NCBI GenBank assembly: GCA_025738555.1
Contig: JAOVFP010000001.1
Span: 5,270,001 to 5,334,000, forward strand
Reading direction: 5' to 3'
DNA: 64,000 nt
DNA from: Cyathus striatus
Taxonomy: Eukaryota; Basidiomycota; Agaricomycetes; Agaricales; Nidulariaceae
The notes beneath the pieces are model-generated. The model ran no database searches. It was not told the origin of the DNA and saw only the letters and a program-made list of their open reading frames with translations. Made by a program: the position numbers and the translations under genes. Of this stretch, positions 1 to 12,462 are shown in pieces. The stretch's first letter is position 1, and every line of letters begins with the position of its first letter.

Positions 1-328
1 GAATATCTTAAATGTGCGAATATTGGTTAATTGAGATTGTAGTTGGGACAGCTCAGCTTCGAGTGTCTGAATGATTGTTTCGCTGGAAGACACAAGGTTT
101 TGTATTATAGAGCGGTCTGAAGGATTTGGGACATAGCGCGAACAAGCGAGGGATGCGGAAGCTGACATAGAAGGGATTTTGCTGAGTATTCCTGTCAAAG
201 TGCTACATTTCGTGCATGCAGGCGGAAAGCTTCCATATGACAGTACGAGTAAATGCAAGTACACTTTCGATACGATGTCGAATTTAAACTCACTTGAAGC
301 TAGAAATCTCGTTGGTAGGTGTTTCCAT
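1..328 (-). CDS. F-box protein, 5' part (runs off left edge)
   Basis: This is the start of a minus-strand F-box/LRR gene cut by the window edge. Exon 1 (294-328) encodes METPTNEISSF plus a split codon, followed by a 54-nt GTGAGT...AG intron (240-293). Exon 2 (239 down to 1) is open and gives the family N-terminus: a short Cys-containing stretch (PACTKC), then a coiled-coil-like segment ending in SQLQSQLTNIRTFKIF. The F-box itself would lie beyond the edge. Bases 1 to about 470 closely match 56410-56900, the 5' end and upstream region of the F-box gene at 54977-56738, so this is a recent paralogue with a partly shared promoter. The start codon is supported by the same METPTNE start in that copy. 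Function by family: probably a substrate adaptor of SCF ubiquitin ligase. Confidence 0.7.
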
Positions 329-479
329 AGTGTGAAAAGTGAAGATAGTTTCAATTTCAATTTCAAGGAAGTTTTAGGAGCACCGTGCGAGTTTGATTCA
401 GATCAAAGCGCCGTGGCGTTTTTATTTTCAACACTAATGAAATGGTCATGTGATCGAGTCACTGCCAGCTAAGTACTTA

Positions 480-900
480 GTAGGTTCAGCTGAATCCAGA
501 TTGATACCGAATTGATAGCACAGTGATACTTATGCACATACTACCATGGGCCAATAGATACTTACTAGATGTCAACAGATACCTAGTACCAAATACTAAA
601 TTTAAATTCAATTACTTACTTGTCACATACGTAGCGGAATTTGAACTTGATTCGAAACGAAACAGGATCAGTGTTAAAAGCCCACTGGTACTTATGCGTA
701 ATACTAGTGCCACAGTTCAATAACTTATCAATATAAGTATATTCGAGGTGGTTGCACACATTTGGCATGACATATGCTGAATTCAAGTTCAAAATGTATT
801 TCAGTTGCAGTTAACAATGTGTAAAATTGAAGAAATCGATGGATAATTATGACATTGCGTACACTCAGGGATTACAACCCAAGATCATTATTAAAAAGTG
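480..900. other. Intergenic, no gene seen
   Basis: This is AT-rich sequence upstream of the left-edge F-box gene. Similarity to the region upstream of 56738 fades after about base 470. Short open frames have no recognisable protein character. Confidence 0.5.
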
Positions 901-3900
901 TTCGCTAGTCCCTATAAATTAAGCTATATGCCGTCAAGATGCGAAGCTTGTAGAAAACCTAGATAACGTCACTAGGTAACAGTAAGTAAAAGTACAAAGT
1001 ATAGAAATATATGAGAACTCACCTCAGCGTTGGAACAACGGCTGGGGTGTACACATTACAGTACATGGTTTATATACACATTGAGTCCTTTACTTCGCAA
1101 TAACGGAGTAAACTACATAAAGGGGAAAGCGTATGGCTAAGAGCGTGCTGTACAGTACAGTAGCAGTATAACACAAGTAAGTATTAGTACAGAACAAGAG
1201 CGGCATAGTGAAACTGAAATGATACAATATATACAATATATTACCTTGCTGCGTATGACCATGGTGGCTGCTGAGTGAATTGAAGTGAGCGCGATCCAAG
1301 AGAATAACGGAGCGGACACGAAATCAAGGGTGTTTGCATAATTCAACAAAGCTGTCTGTAGCTATTCCTACTAACTTGTGGGCGCACAGTGCGAAGAAAT
1401 GAATGTGTTTTTCACTGCAAAGCATAAGTATACAAGTTTCGAACCACATGCCACCTTAGCCTTCCCAGTTATATGCTTGCTATTGAGGTAAAGCGAGGCC
1501 AGGCCTACAGAGGAGGTGAGATAGTAGTGGACGTTTGGTAAAAATATTTTGCTTTTAACCAAAAACTTCTAGGAAGTATTACTCAACTTCCAAAAATGAA
1601 TATGCTACACTCTAATAATCAATGACAAGGTGTATGATAAGTTTTGAATCCAAGTGCCACTCCAGCAAAGCAATAAAATCGGAAACCAACCGCTCTGAAC
1701 TCTGAACACACTATGGTGCACGGTTTCGAACCCAAGGACCACCTTAGCTGGCATCGGATCTTGGGATATCCAGGGAATGGGTAACGTTGACCACGATCAA
1801 GGTCACACGTGTTTAAGAAAAACAAGAGTAAAAAACAACACTTCGGAAAATGAATTATAGCAGATCCTTGCCACGGCGCATACCAGGTTATGAACTAAAG
1901 TACCACCCTTAAAAGACATCGATCAGCCCTTTATGTTAGAATATATACATCGAGTCAAGCTTCAAGAGCGACATTAGAAGTTTATATACGTGAAGAACTA
2001 AACAGTAAGTAAATGAGAAGCAACAAATTGGAAAAAAAAAACACGCTGGTTATCATCAAATCGGACGGAGTATCATGACGTACAGTGCTACTAAATTATT
2101 AGCCAGCAATATGTATCGACATGTTAGACTATACGCCTGTTGAATTTGAAGCTGCAAGCTTGAATTTATTCCGTTCGAACCAGATACTCTAGTAGTTTTT
2201 TACCGGGTGCATATGTTAATGAATAGTCACTTGTAAAAAATATCATTGACCAAATTCGACATTTTGTGTGTTGTAGAGCAGGCAAAATGCCTGCGATGCG
2301 ATTCAGGAATTATTCGACATATCAAGACGTTCCAAATCGGATTACGTAATCACGCATCACGCATCATTGACGCGTTCGTACGCATTCCGCTCGCGCTTTC
2401 TGTTCAATCACCATCCCCGCTCGCTCGTTTCAATCTTTCCTCCAAATATACTTCTTCGTACACCGTCCAGACCATACCTATCCCCTGCGACACTCCGAGT
2501 TCTCAAAATAGCTCTGACATCGGCACCGACACCAGACCCTGATGTTTGGAAAACTTGTCCCCTCGCAAACTCCTCAACTCATTGGACTTTCTTACTGAGT
2601 TTTTCTATTTATTTCTAATGTTTCACACTTTTCCTTTTACATTATTCATTCCTTCATCCGATTTAACTGCTCTTACTTATTTTAGATTTATTAGTTTTCT
2701 AGTATTTAAACACCTGTAGTTATTCTACAGAAATCTAATCAATTTTCCTTCACCTTAGAACACCCCAGATCGGACGGACGTCTCGATCGACTCGCATTAT
2801 TTATTCTTTGTTTAGGTACACCCAACCAACTAACCACCTCTTCAGTGTAAACATCAGGTTTCGAACCCAAGTGTCGCTTTATAAGGTATCGGCCCCCCTA
2901 GTACATGCTAGGTCATACGTCTATTATCGACAACCAAGCTGAAAACTTGACTATGCTGTTGGGTGCTCCGTTTGTGCCAGTTATTTAACTGGAGTATCTA
3001 CATGCGATAGTAAGTGCAAGGAGTATTAAAGGGGTATAAACACGGGCCTACTGTACATAAGCTTTCTAGACTTCGAACCTAAATGTTGCCTAAATGATTC
3101 GAGACACCCAGGAAGACCAGCGACAGCCAGCCGCCACAGAATTACTATCTACAGTGAGTGTGAAGCAAAAATAAAACTTATCATCCTCAAATTACCACGA
3201 ACAAGCTACCCAGTACACGCTAGGCTATAACTCGTCGAGAGCAAAGCCGGAGGGTTGATTTTGACTAGGAATACTTATTGTCGTTCCAGTGAGCTACGGA
3301 CTCATAATTTAACTACAAGAAGGGTGCATTGAGCGCATTGCACTGCAAAGAAAAATTATTCGCGCCATTATTGAAGCGTATAGTAAATATCAAAACCCGA
3401 TAGTTGCATTCAGAGAGGTATACCCGTACCCCCTATGCTATACACGTGTCATATGCGAAGTTGGACCCTTTGCTTTAAATAGGAATATCACTGTTCTAGT
3501 CTGGTACTCCTAGTAACTGTGAGCAAGGCGTATTGAGTATGAGGCAAAAAAAAGTAAATTATGAATTCTATTACTAATACAGTATGTATGGCGTTACAAG
3601 TGCTAAGTACTAGGGCCCAGGGCTTTATCTTGGTATAAACCCAAATACTAATACTTCAGTGGGTATCGGCCAGTCCATACGTGCTATACTATGTGCCTGT
3701 TGAAAGAGAAGCTCGAGGATTATCGATTATCCATGACACTAATTAGCATTATAGGATACTTGGAGAATCCGCTAGTGAGCAGTATGAAGCAAAAAGCAAA
3801 AAGTGGGTACGGAATCAATGGAAACGCAAGACCACGGCCTATCTACACGCTAGGCGATACACCTGTCGAGAACGAACTTCGAAGCTGCAAGCTTGACTAT

Positions 3901-5090
3901 GATATGAAATCTCCATTCATGTTAGCTAGTCTCAATATCTACATATAATCAAGAAATATTAAAAATATAGCTAGAATGACTCGAGGTTTCAACAACTGCG
4001 AGCACTAGGCTTCGAACCCAAAGGCCACCTTGAAAGGGAAGTACCAGCGATGTCACTTATAGGCTAAACGCCTGTCAAATGCAAACTTGTTAGCTTGGTT
4101 ATAATTAGCACATACATCAGAGTCCACTATGTTCAACTCAGTGCTAGATTTGTGATGAGAGTGTCAAGGAGGCAGAGAGTCAACATCTTAGTCAGCCACC
4201 TCGGAATTGATACGAGCAAGATATAATGAGTATGAAGCAAAAAATAGGCTAATTTCGACCACTATGATGATCAGGTTACCAGTACATGCTAAGCTAAACA
4301 CCTGACGAGAATAAAGTTGCAAGACTGGCCTTGACGAAATTCCAGTCGGGTACGAGTTCATGTAACCAAGAGAAACGTGCTTGGGTACAGTGTTGATACG
4401 GTGCACTGTAAAGCAAAAATGTTTCGGATATACTGACACAGGAAAGGTGTATGTACCTAAGAGCTGAATGCACCTGCTAGGCCATATACTTCTAGAGTGC
4501 GAAGATGGAATACTTGACTTTGATTAAGATTCATGTTGCCGTTTCAGTCAGGTAATTTGTGCGACAGGCGCATTGTGCATATAGTCAAAAAAATGCTCCC
4601 GAAAAATGCTATGAAGTGTGCGAAAATCGTTGCTAGAATACCATATTAGTGGGTATCGGCCTGCCCACACGTGCTACACTATGCACCCGTTGATTGTGAA
4701 GCGGGAAGTTTGGATATGGTAGTACTCTGTGTTAAAGAATTCACCAAGAAAGATGAAGCAAAACTCGGAGACCGGGCATGACGACATTGAGTTTTGAACC
4801 AAGTGCCACCTTAGGAAGTATCAGTCTGCCTACAGCTAGGCGATATGCCGTCGGGGATGATGCTTGGAACGTGACTTAGGACTATGTCAGTCGCGTTTCC
4901 TTCGTTTCTGCATATAAGCAAGAAGTATTTTAAAAAATTGCAGTACAGCTCATTGCTCATTCTTTACGGCGACAGACTTCGATCCAAAAGTTACCCTGAG
5001 ATACTGTTGAAGACGGGCGACTCGACATTCTAGAATATACGCCTGTCGAAAGTACAAGTTGATAGCTTAGCTGTAACTGTACGCATAGTA
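900..5090. repeat. Degenerate tandem array of ~200-bp repeats
   Basis: A diverged unit recurs head to tail. Recognisable parts, in order, are a TTCGAACCCAAGTGCCACCTTA-like block (near 1440, 1727, 2862, 3069, 4014, 4790, 4980), a block ending TACGCCTGTCGA-like followed by GAAGCTTG (near 2122, 2905, 3223, 3684, 3850, 4060, 4290, 4475, 4668, 4830, 5025), and a GAGTATGAAGCAAAAA-like block (near 3150, 3535, 3775, 4210, 4395). Spacing between successive blocks is about 160-320 bp. The stretch 2250-2830 does not fit the unit and looks like a C/T-rich insertion. No gene is seen inside. The unit is unidentified; it could be a minisatellite or a decayed tandem of a mobile element. Confidence 0.65.
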
Positions 5091-6499
5091 AGCTATTCGA
5101 ACGTCCAACGGTCATTCGCGATGGGAGAACCTAGGGGGGGAGGGTGGAGATCGAAGGTGTTGAATGATAGCTGTCGTAGCCAGATGAAATGCAGAAAGTA
5201 TGTGGTATTGGGAGAATGGAGGGTACATTCGTGGCGTGACCAGTAGGCAGCGGCGTGCAGCAGGCATTCAGGTATCTAGAATTGTGCGGTAAGTTATCGG
5301 GGGGTTGGGGTGGCGCGCCGACGGGAGTGAGTGTATGGGACCGAAGTGCATCGGAAGAGAGTTGGCCAGGACTCATCATAGGTGACATTGAAATCCCAAA
5401 GAGGGTATATAAGAAACATGGTTTTAGAGAACGAGCGGACGTCGGCGTCACAAGCTGAGGCACCCAAGCACTGCGCACAAAACGAAAAGTTTCGCCGACC
5501 CAATTACCCGCTCGTCGCACCGACCTCCCGACGCGAAACCAACGCCGAAGCGCCGACCCGGTCGTTGTCCCGACTTCCGAGCGTAGGAAACACACGATCA
5601 TCGCCTTCAGTTACGATCCGCGAAAGGCTGTCCCCGAGGGCTCGAATCCAAACGAAATCATTTCATTGATCTATCCAGATATCGTCATAGGTGTTCTATT
5701 CCTGCACATGTTGAAGAGGGGAGGTGGACATCAGATACAGATACATAATTGTACTAGTTCGGATCCGAAGTAGACGCTTGCTGCTGCCTGCAGGCGTCAG
5801 GCATTGGATCAGAATGATAATAATTTGTGGAAATGCGCGAGAACAAAGCAAGCGGTGGAGCATGCAGAAGGGTGGAAAAGAGCGAGCGGTTGAATGAGGC
5901 CAGAGGCGAGCCTCGAGGTGTGATTGCATGATGCCTGATGCCAGTGAGACGTGTCACATAAATACGGTCTTCTTGGCAGGTCTGGCGGGTGTAGCAGTGA
6001 TGTAGCAGTAACAACTTAGATGGGCAGCTCGCTCAGACAGGCGGGGGAATCGTTCTCGCTTGCAGTGGGAGTAGAACTGGAGACTGGTTCTTTGCACATA
6101 GCGTATTTACGATGGGGGATTCGCTGGTTGCGGGGAAGGAAACGAACTTGTGCCTGGATATAAAATCCAATTGTGTAATAAATTTATTTGTCGCGGGTAA
6201 AAATGGGTTCTGAATCACGCCTCTCATCTACTCTAAGCTAAACCTATCCAGAACGAACCCCTTTCCATCCTCCATCTCTTCCTTCGACTCCCACCCATAG
6301 GAAGAAAAAGCAGAAGACTGGGCCCAGCTTAACCCACAGACCAGGTTTAGCCAAGAAAAGATAGGGATTAGGGCACCCCGCACCTCTATAGCTGCTAAAA
6401 CGCATATCCTGAATGCTCGTCTCGTCAACAATATCCCATTAGTTTCTTCAAGCTCTTTCTCTATCTTAAATCAGCCATATTATCGCGGGGAACAGGAAC
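5091..6499. other. Intergenic, no convincing gene
   Basis: GC rises locally at 5440-5640. Open frames on both strands here (the longest is 5131-5601 minus) lack recognisable domains and overlap each other, so none is called. The last few hundred bases are the 5' flank of the gene starting at 6500, with C/T-rich tracts near 6230-6480. Confidence 0.45.
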
Positions 6500-9400
6500 A
6501 TGATGGCAGCAACACCCCCACCCACATCACCCAGCGCCTCCTCCTCAGCAGTGACGATCCCTATACCCGGCAAATCCATTCTCAAGAAGCCTCCACCTCC
6601 ACCGACTTCCCTTCTCTCAAGGATAACACGCTTCCTACCGTCGCAGCCTCTCTCTCCATCCGCCGGCTCGTTCGGTCATGGCAAGGACACAGGCGAAGAC
6701 GCCACGAAACCACTCAAACGCGCACACTTCATTCTTCCCGAAATCGCGATTGTCTATCCGATTTCGTCTCTGAACCCGCCGAGCACACCTACGCTGAAAG
6801 AGGAGAAGAAGGCGGTGGAGGAGAGGGAGTTTGAAAGGCGCCGGAAGGTATTGCGGGGAAATGGAAGGGCGGGGAGTATGAGGAGTGTTGGGAGTAGTGG
6901 GGTTAGTGTGAATACCGGGGCTGATACCGAGGAAGAGTGGTGGAATATGGATAAAGTGGAGAGCTTTTATAGGGAGTGTTGTGCAAGCTATGATGAGCCT
7001 CCCGATGGGGCTGTTAGCATTGCTTTCAAGGTACTCTTTCTTCTTCCTTGATCCGTTAATGAAAGTTGGGCTGACAACGAGGTACCTTTTGCAGCATGCA
7101 TCTCCTAGTCCACCGCGCACTGTGGATCTGTCAGGCGTGCAGATAACGTCTACCGCTGCGTCTATCCTGTCCGATGTGTTCACCATTGAATGGGGTCTTC
7201 GAAGGCTCGTGTGCAAGGAATGTGATTTGGATGAACATGTATGTTTCCTTCTCTAGTACGATACTCCTTCTTCTGATGCTCTTTTACCAGTCCATCAAAC
7301 CTCTCCTGCACGCTCTGCTCATACCCAACTCGCTCACGTACCTCTCACTGTCCAGTAACAAGCGTCTAAAGGCATCCGCGTTCAGACTTGTCGCAGCGTT
7401 CGTTAAGAAGGTGTGTTGTTTTTCGTTTCACCCCGGTTACTCCCCATTTTTTCTCTCTCTCTTTTGGTTTTGCGTTTCCGTTCCGTGTCTATTTGCGTCT
7501 ATTTCATCATCTTTCTATTTCCTCCGGTGGGCCTGTGGGATAACTGCTTTATCGTCCTGCAGTCCTCCATCCACCCTTGGAAGTTCAGTTTCACCTCCTA
7601 CACAAGGTGGACTATCCTTTCTTTCTGAGAATTTTCTATTATATTTTCTCTATGGATGAGGAAGAGCACTTTTCCCCAGCTCTCAAGCCGCGCTTGCGGC
7701 ACACTTCCCGTCTTCTGGACATCGTCAGATTGGAGCTCTGCTCCTCTTCCTTATTTTACGTTCCTTACTTCCGTTGAACCGCTGGCCCGTGCCGTCGGAC
7801 TATTTTTGGACCGATGTTGGTCCGCTGGGATTTGCAGGGGATCAATTCAGGGCAGGAAGTGGGTGCATCTACCATCCATCGAATTCGTCGGCATGGCACC
7901 ACTGACGAGTTTATGCCGCTTCCTCGCGTTTGTGGGGGTTCTGGTCTTGCGGTGGGCGCGAAGTGAGACCGTTCTTGTTCAACTTCACTGGAATTGCAGT
8001 ATGGTTGGATTAAGCCTTGGGTCTGTCGTTCTGTGCAGTGGGCGCGTGGTCTAACAGGAGCACCTCGCTGACATGATATTACCGATGACCTCCATCTTTT
8101 TACAACTTCTTGTTTGCACTCATCTGCCTTTCGATTATGTCGTTGTATGCGGAAGGTAGATCTTACTTCTATCTGAAAGATGTAATGCTCGCACTTAGTA
8201 TGTGTGGTTGAGCAGGACTACTGATTCCGTACCCCAGAATCGTTCAGAACATTGTTGTTCAGTGGTATACTGAACTTCAACGTGTTCTGGGTGTTCTCCT
8301 TTTTTGTTTGTTTACTCAAACATTTCATTTGGCATTTGTCTACCTTTCTACTCTGGAGGTGTATACGTCGTCGTTAACCAATGGACATGTGTGCCGCTGT
8401 GACGACATTAGGTTTGCGTTATGTGCACATTCTCTTTTTTACAGTCGCACCTTTCACTTTGAGGCTTGCGATTGCAATTTTGACCCCCCATGGCCAGGGG
8501 CTCCACTTTTGAACAGCACTTGCTCGCCTCTGAACTACTTTTCGATTCCGGGGTTGTACATGGCGTTGTTGACAAGTGGCCTGCATGCCTCTGTCAATAC
8601 CCATGGTGATTTTCTTGACTCTTTACTTCTTTTACAATGCATTTCCCGATCTACGCTCTTTAGCGTTGCGGCTCTGCAGTTTCATATGGCGATATTGGGT
8701 AGTGGCTGTCTTACTCTTAGGCAGCTCTTCCAATTTGAATTTTTAGGCTTGTCCCTCGCACCTTTTTTACTATCTCTTCACAGTCTGCATCTATCTCTCC
8801 TTCAATTCTCCTACCTTATAGAGTATCTTGGAGTAGTGGAGATCTATACCCACGAGCCCCCACCACACTCATACCAATCTCGTAGAAGCTTCTTTTTTCT
8901 AAACTTACACCTATTCTTTCTACATTTTATTCAGTTTCTCCCTTACCTGCCTTAAACAATTACTAACATCACCCTCCGCAGTCAAATACTCTCCGCTTCC
9001 TCGACCTTTCACAAAACGCGCTTGACAAGAAGTCCGTGGAGTATCTCGTTAGTGCGCTCACGAAGGCGGGTGAACCGGGGCTGGAGTCTCTGAGGCTGGA
9101 TGATTGTCAGCTTCGGCTGGGTAGCTTGGAGGTGCTTTGTGAGTGTGTTTTTCCTTTTGGTGGGTTGATCATGGATGGCGTAGTGTTGGGCATACTCAAG
9201 TTGGCTTGGATATTTTGCGAGCGGGAGATCTGGCATGACTTCTGTGCTTCGCTGTGAAAACCTTCGACCTTTTCTTTTTGTCATTCATTTCAATGACGCT
9301 AAAACTGACCTTTTCCGTCTTCAGGTCGCGCAGTCCGCGACTCATCTCTCCGCAACATCTCCTTACGCTACAACCGCATCTCCGCCGCCTCTGGCGTAGC

Positions 9401-11945
9401 ACTTGCCCTTATGATTCGCGACTACCCCGACGTTGTTCCCGCATCTCCAGCTCCGTACACCCCTTCTTATCCCTCTTCACCCGCTGAGTCAGCACCACCG
9501 TCCCCATCTACACCACATATGCCTCTCCCACCGCCAAGCGCCAAGATCGGCCCTCTTCCACCTCCGCCTCGACATCCGACTGCTGCTCCGCAGATGCAGA
9601 CGACATATACACCATATATCCCAAGGGCGAAGCGGAAGGTTGCGGCGGCGCAGGTTACGCCGCTGTCGCCTGTTCCTGTGATGATCAGTTCGAGCCAGGG
9701 TGGAGTTACGGCGAGACATGAGCCTGCTGGAAAGCATGATATGGGACCCAGTGCCGCGTTGCTGGATAAAGTGCGGGCATTGGATTCCTTACCGCGTATT
9801 GGAAGCTTGAGAACGTTGGATTTGAGGGGAAATGATCTCAAGGTACGTTATTTCTATAACCTGGGATATGCGATTTTTGACTGGGTTGGGTTCAGAATGG
9901 CATCACGTATCTTACACAAGTTCTGAAGAGGAACCGAACACTCAAGGTGTTGAACTTGAGTGAGAATAAGCTTGATGTGCAGTGTTTGGTTTCGCTAGCT
10001 GAGGCACTGGTGGGTATTTTGTGATTTCTTTTCTGCAAGGAGAGGTTGCTCACTGGGTGAACGCAGAAATACAACTCTTGCCTTGAGACATTGGATCTTA
10101 GCAAAAACCCATGTTCGGGTCCTGGACTGGAAGGAGTGAGTTTCGCACTCGTCAGCTGTTTCTTCATTTGGGCATTCTCCAACATGATATTTTTTTTCAT
10201 CTTGTTTTCTGCCTTGCTTCGACCACATTCTGACAACTGCACCTAGATTCAATCCCTGCGGACTGCATTCACCCTTAACATTGCACTCAAACGGCTCTTC
10301 CTTTCTTCAACATCACTCTCCTCCGCCGGCGCAATTGCTCTTGCTGAGTTTTTGCCCGAATCGACTTCCCTTCTTCATTTGGACTTAACTAACAACAATA
10401 TTGATCTCGCTGGCGTCATGGCTCTCAGTTCCGGGCTTAAGGCTAACCATGTCATGCGCTGCTTGGATTTGAACATCCCACCTGATGACGAGGAATTCGC
10501 TAGGTTAGTTTTGCTACTTCACTAACGAATTGAGCTGATTGGTGGTATGCGTAGAATGTGCAGGGAGATCTTGAACTCATGTGTCAGGAACACGGAGGAA
10601 GCTGAGAGGAGCACGAAAGGTGGAGGAGATGGGGTCAGTGTTGCTAGTGGGCGTGGAATGGGTAGGGGCGTGTGGGGTCTCATTGAGGAAAGCGAACTTG
10701 CCAAGACGATTAAGGCTGACGAGGAGAAGAAGGCGAGTCCCTTCAGTTTACCATTTTCATTGGTGCTGACGATTGCGTTAGGTTGAAAATGACGTTGCCA
10801 AGCGGGCACGTACAGCTCTCACCGCTCTGAACGACCTTATTGCTTCTTCATCGCCGTCTGCCCCAGTTAAGGACCATGAGTCCTCGGATGAGACAGTGCA
10901 AAAGGCTAAAGACGTCATGAGCGAGATTTCTAATGTCATTCAGGAAACTGAAGACCCTATGCGTCTGGAAGAGCTCCTAGGGATTAACGACCAGCTGCTC
11001 GCTCTTATCAAGAAAGTACCCACCAGCAAGCCATCTCTCACTCTTTCTGGGCTCGGATTATCTTTCCATACTGATCGCTATGCGAATACAACTGCCGTAA
11101 ATGGGCATGTAAATGGAGATAGCCTCGCTGTTCCTTCAGAGGGTGATACCGAGGACGAAGACGGTACTCCCACTACGCCTAGGATTGATAAGGGTAAGGG
11201 AAGAGCGGCGCCGGAGCCTGAAGAGCCAGAGAAAGTGCTGAGCCCTACCACATACCTTATTGGCGAAGAGAATTCAGAAGACGAGGAAGACGATCCTTCG
11301 AGGTATATTTTAGCGCACGAAGATATAGGAGGGGTGTCGCCTACTATTGACCGGTAAGTTCCTTGTCACACGTTGCTACTTGATACAAGAAGACTGACGG
11401 ATACGTTTGGTAGATCGAGAAGCTGGGTCGAGGAGGAAGGCGAGGTATTTAGGAAGGGAAATGTCCTACTTGGCCCGGAGGAAATGGAAGGAGAGTATGA
11501 TGGTGAAGAATTAAGGAAAGAAGTGAGTGTTTCTTCTTGGGTTGCATTGGGAACGAAAACTAATTACCGATCGCAGCTCCTTGAAGCTATGGTTGAGCGT
11601 CCTCCACCTCGGCCTTTGACAGATGAATTTGGAATGGAAATTATCCCTGGTGCAGGAGACTACGAAAGCGAACATAATCCGCCTTCGAATCCGACATCTC
11701 CCACCGAGGCGGTCTCTAAGCCCATTCCACGGCCTTACACCTCTCGTACCCGATCCTCCTCGTCCATTCTGAGTGTTATCTCTCCTGCTGCGTCAACTTC
11801 CCCGTCCCCAGAGCTTCCGTTTGCTCAGAGCCCTACGGTATCTGCAGCCCCTAAGAGCCCACTGAGCCCTGGAGCTTCGCCTACGATACTTGCTGCTTCC
11901 CCCAGGTCTTACATTTCCAGGAAGCGCTCAGTCGAGTCTACGTAA
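6500..11945 (+). CDS. Leucine-rich-repeat protein resembling PP1 regulatory subunit 37
   Basis: The gene has twelve exons: 6500-7030, 7095-7238, 7291-7410, 8982-9138, 9325-9842, 9896-10009, 10067-10135, 10247-10503, 10555-10732, 10782-11353, 11414-11522 and 11577-11945, encoding about 1045 aa. The Pro/Ser-rich N-terminus holds a KRAHF motif (about residue 74) that resembles an RVxF-type PP1-docking site. The middle is a ribonuclease-inhibitor-type LRR domain with repeats such as LTYLSLSSN, LDLSQNALD, ISLRYNRIS, LDLRGNDL, LNLSENKLD, LDLSKN and LDLTNNNID, broken by a Pro-rich insert around 9430-9700. The C-terminal third is acidic and disordered. Two exon junctions are odd. Intron 3 is 1571 nt, far above its neighbours, and intron 9 appears to be GC-AG. 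The start is the first ATG of a tandem ATGATG. PPP1R37 resemblance rests on LRR layout and the motif; the general LRR assignment is firm. Confidence 0.85.
8246..8292. repeat. Imperfect inverted repeat (hairpin) inside long intron
   Basis: The arms CAGAACATTGTTGTTCAGT and ATACTGAACTTCAACGTGTTCTG pair with small bulges around a short loop. It lies inside the 1571-nt intron 3 of the LRR gene. It may be a relic of an inserted element or a fold that brings distant splice sites closer; this is inference. Confidence 0.5.
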
Positions 11946-12462
11946 TAGCGTATATATTGCATGGCGTATTATCTGCGTAAGCTACGATTTCCTGGTTCCT
12001 GTGAAAACGCTGAACTTAAACAGTGTCGTAATCTTAATGCAGGCAGACGGAAACTTGGATAGCAGATTCTATCTTGGATACCGTTCCCTTCTACTACTTA
12101 AATTTAAACCATTCTACTTCACTGGAGATGCTACATCTTCATCCACTCCTTTCTTACTGACTCACATTACTTACTGTTTCTCCGCTCGTTTGTAGCGGTA
12201 GTTTATGGACGTGCCTCAGGGAGGAGGACGCTCTTATCCCCTAACACTATCTATTACTGTTCATCCGTCTTTTATATAGTTCCGATATATTGTTATACCC
12301 CGGAAACATAGTGTGTATAGCACCATAGTAGAGTGAAATTATGTTATTGCGTTTCATCAAATTTGCTAGCATGTTTGCGCATTGTTCCAGACGACGGGCT
12401 CAACAGTTTCTCCTTAATAAGCGCTTATTGGAAATTCTCCCACTCAACATCCATCCACCACC
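11946..12462. other. Intergenic between LRR gene and peroxiredoxin
   Basis: This is the 3' flank of the LRR gene and the promoter of the co-oriented peroxiredoxin gene. No further coding region is recognised. Confidence 0.5.

Noticed and set aside
900..5090. CRISPR-like or protein-coding reading of the repeat array
   Set aside because: The units are about 200 bp, diverged and without uniform spacers, and the genome is eukaryotic; frames across it are short.
5131..5601. 156-aa minus-strand open frame
   Set aside because: Overlaps other frames of similar length, has mixed low-complexity composition and no domain or splice support.
8308..8955. 215-aa open frame as an independent gene
   Set aside because: Lies wholly inside the long intron of the LRR gene and is rich in Leu, Phe and Ser, as expected from a T/C-rich intron; kept only as part of a finding.
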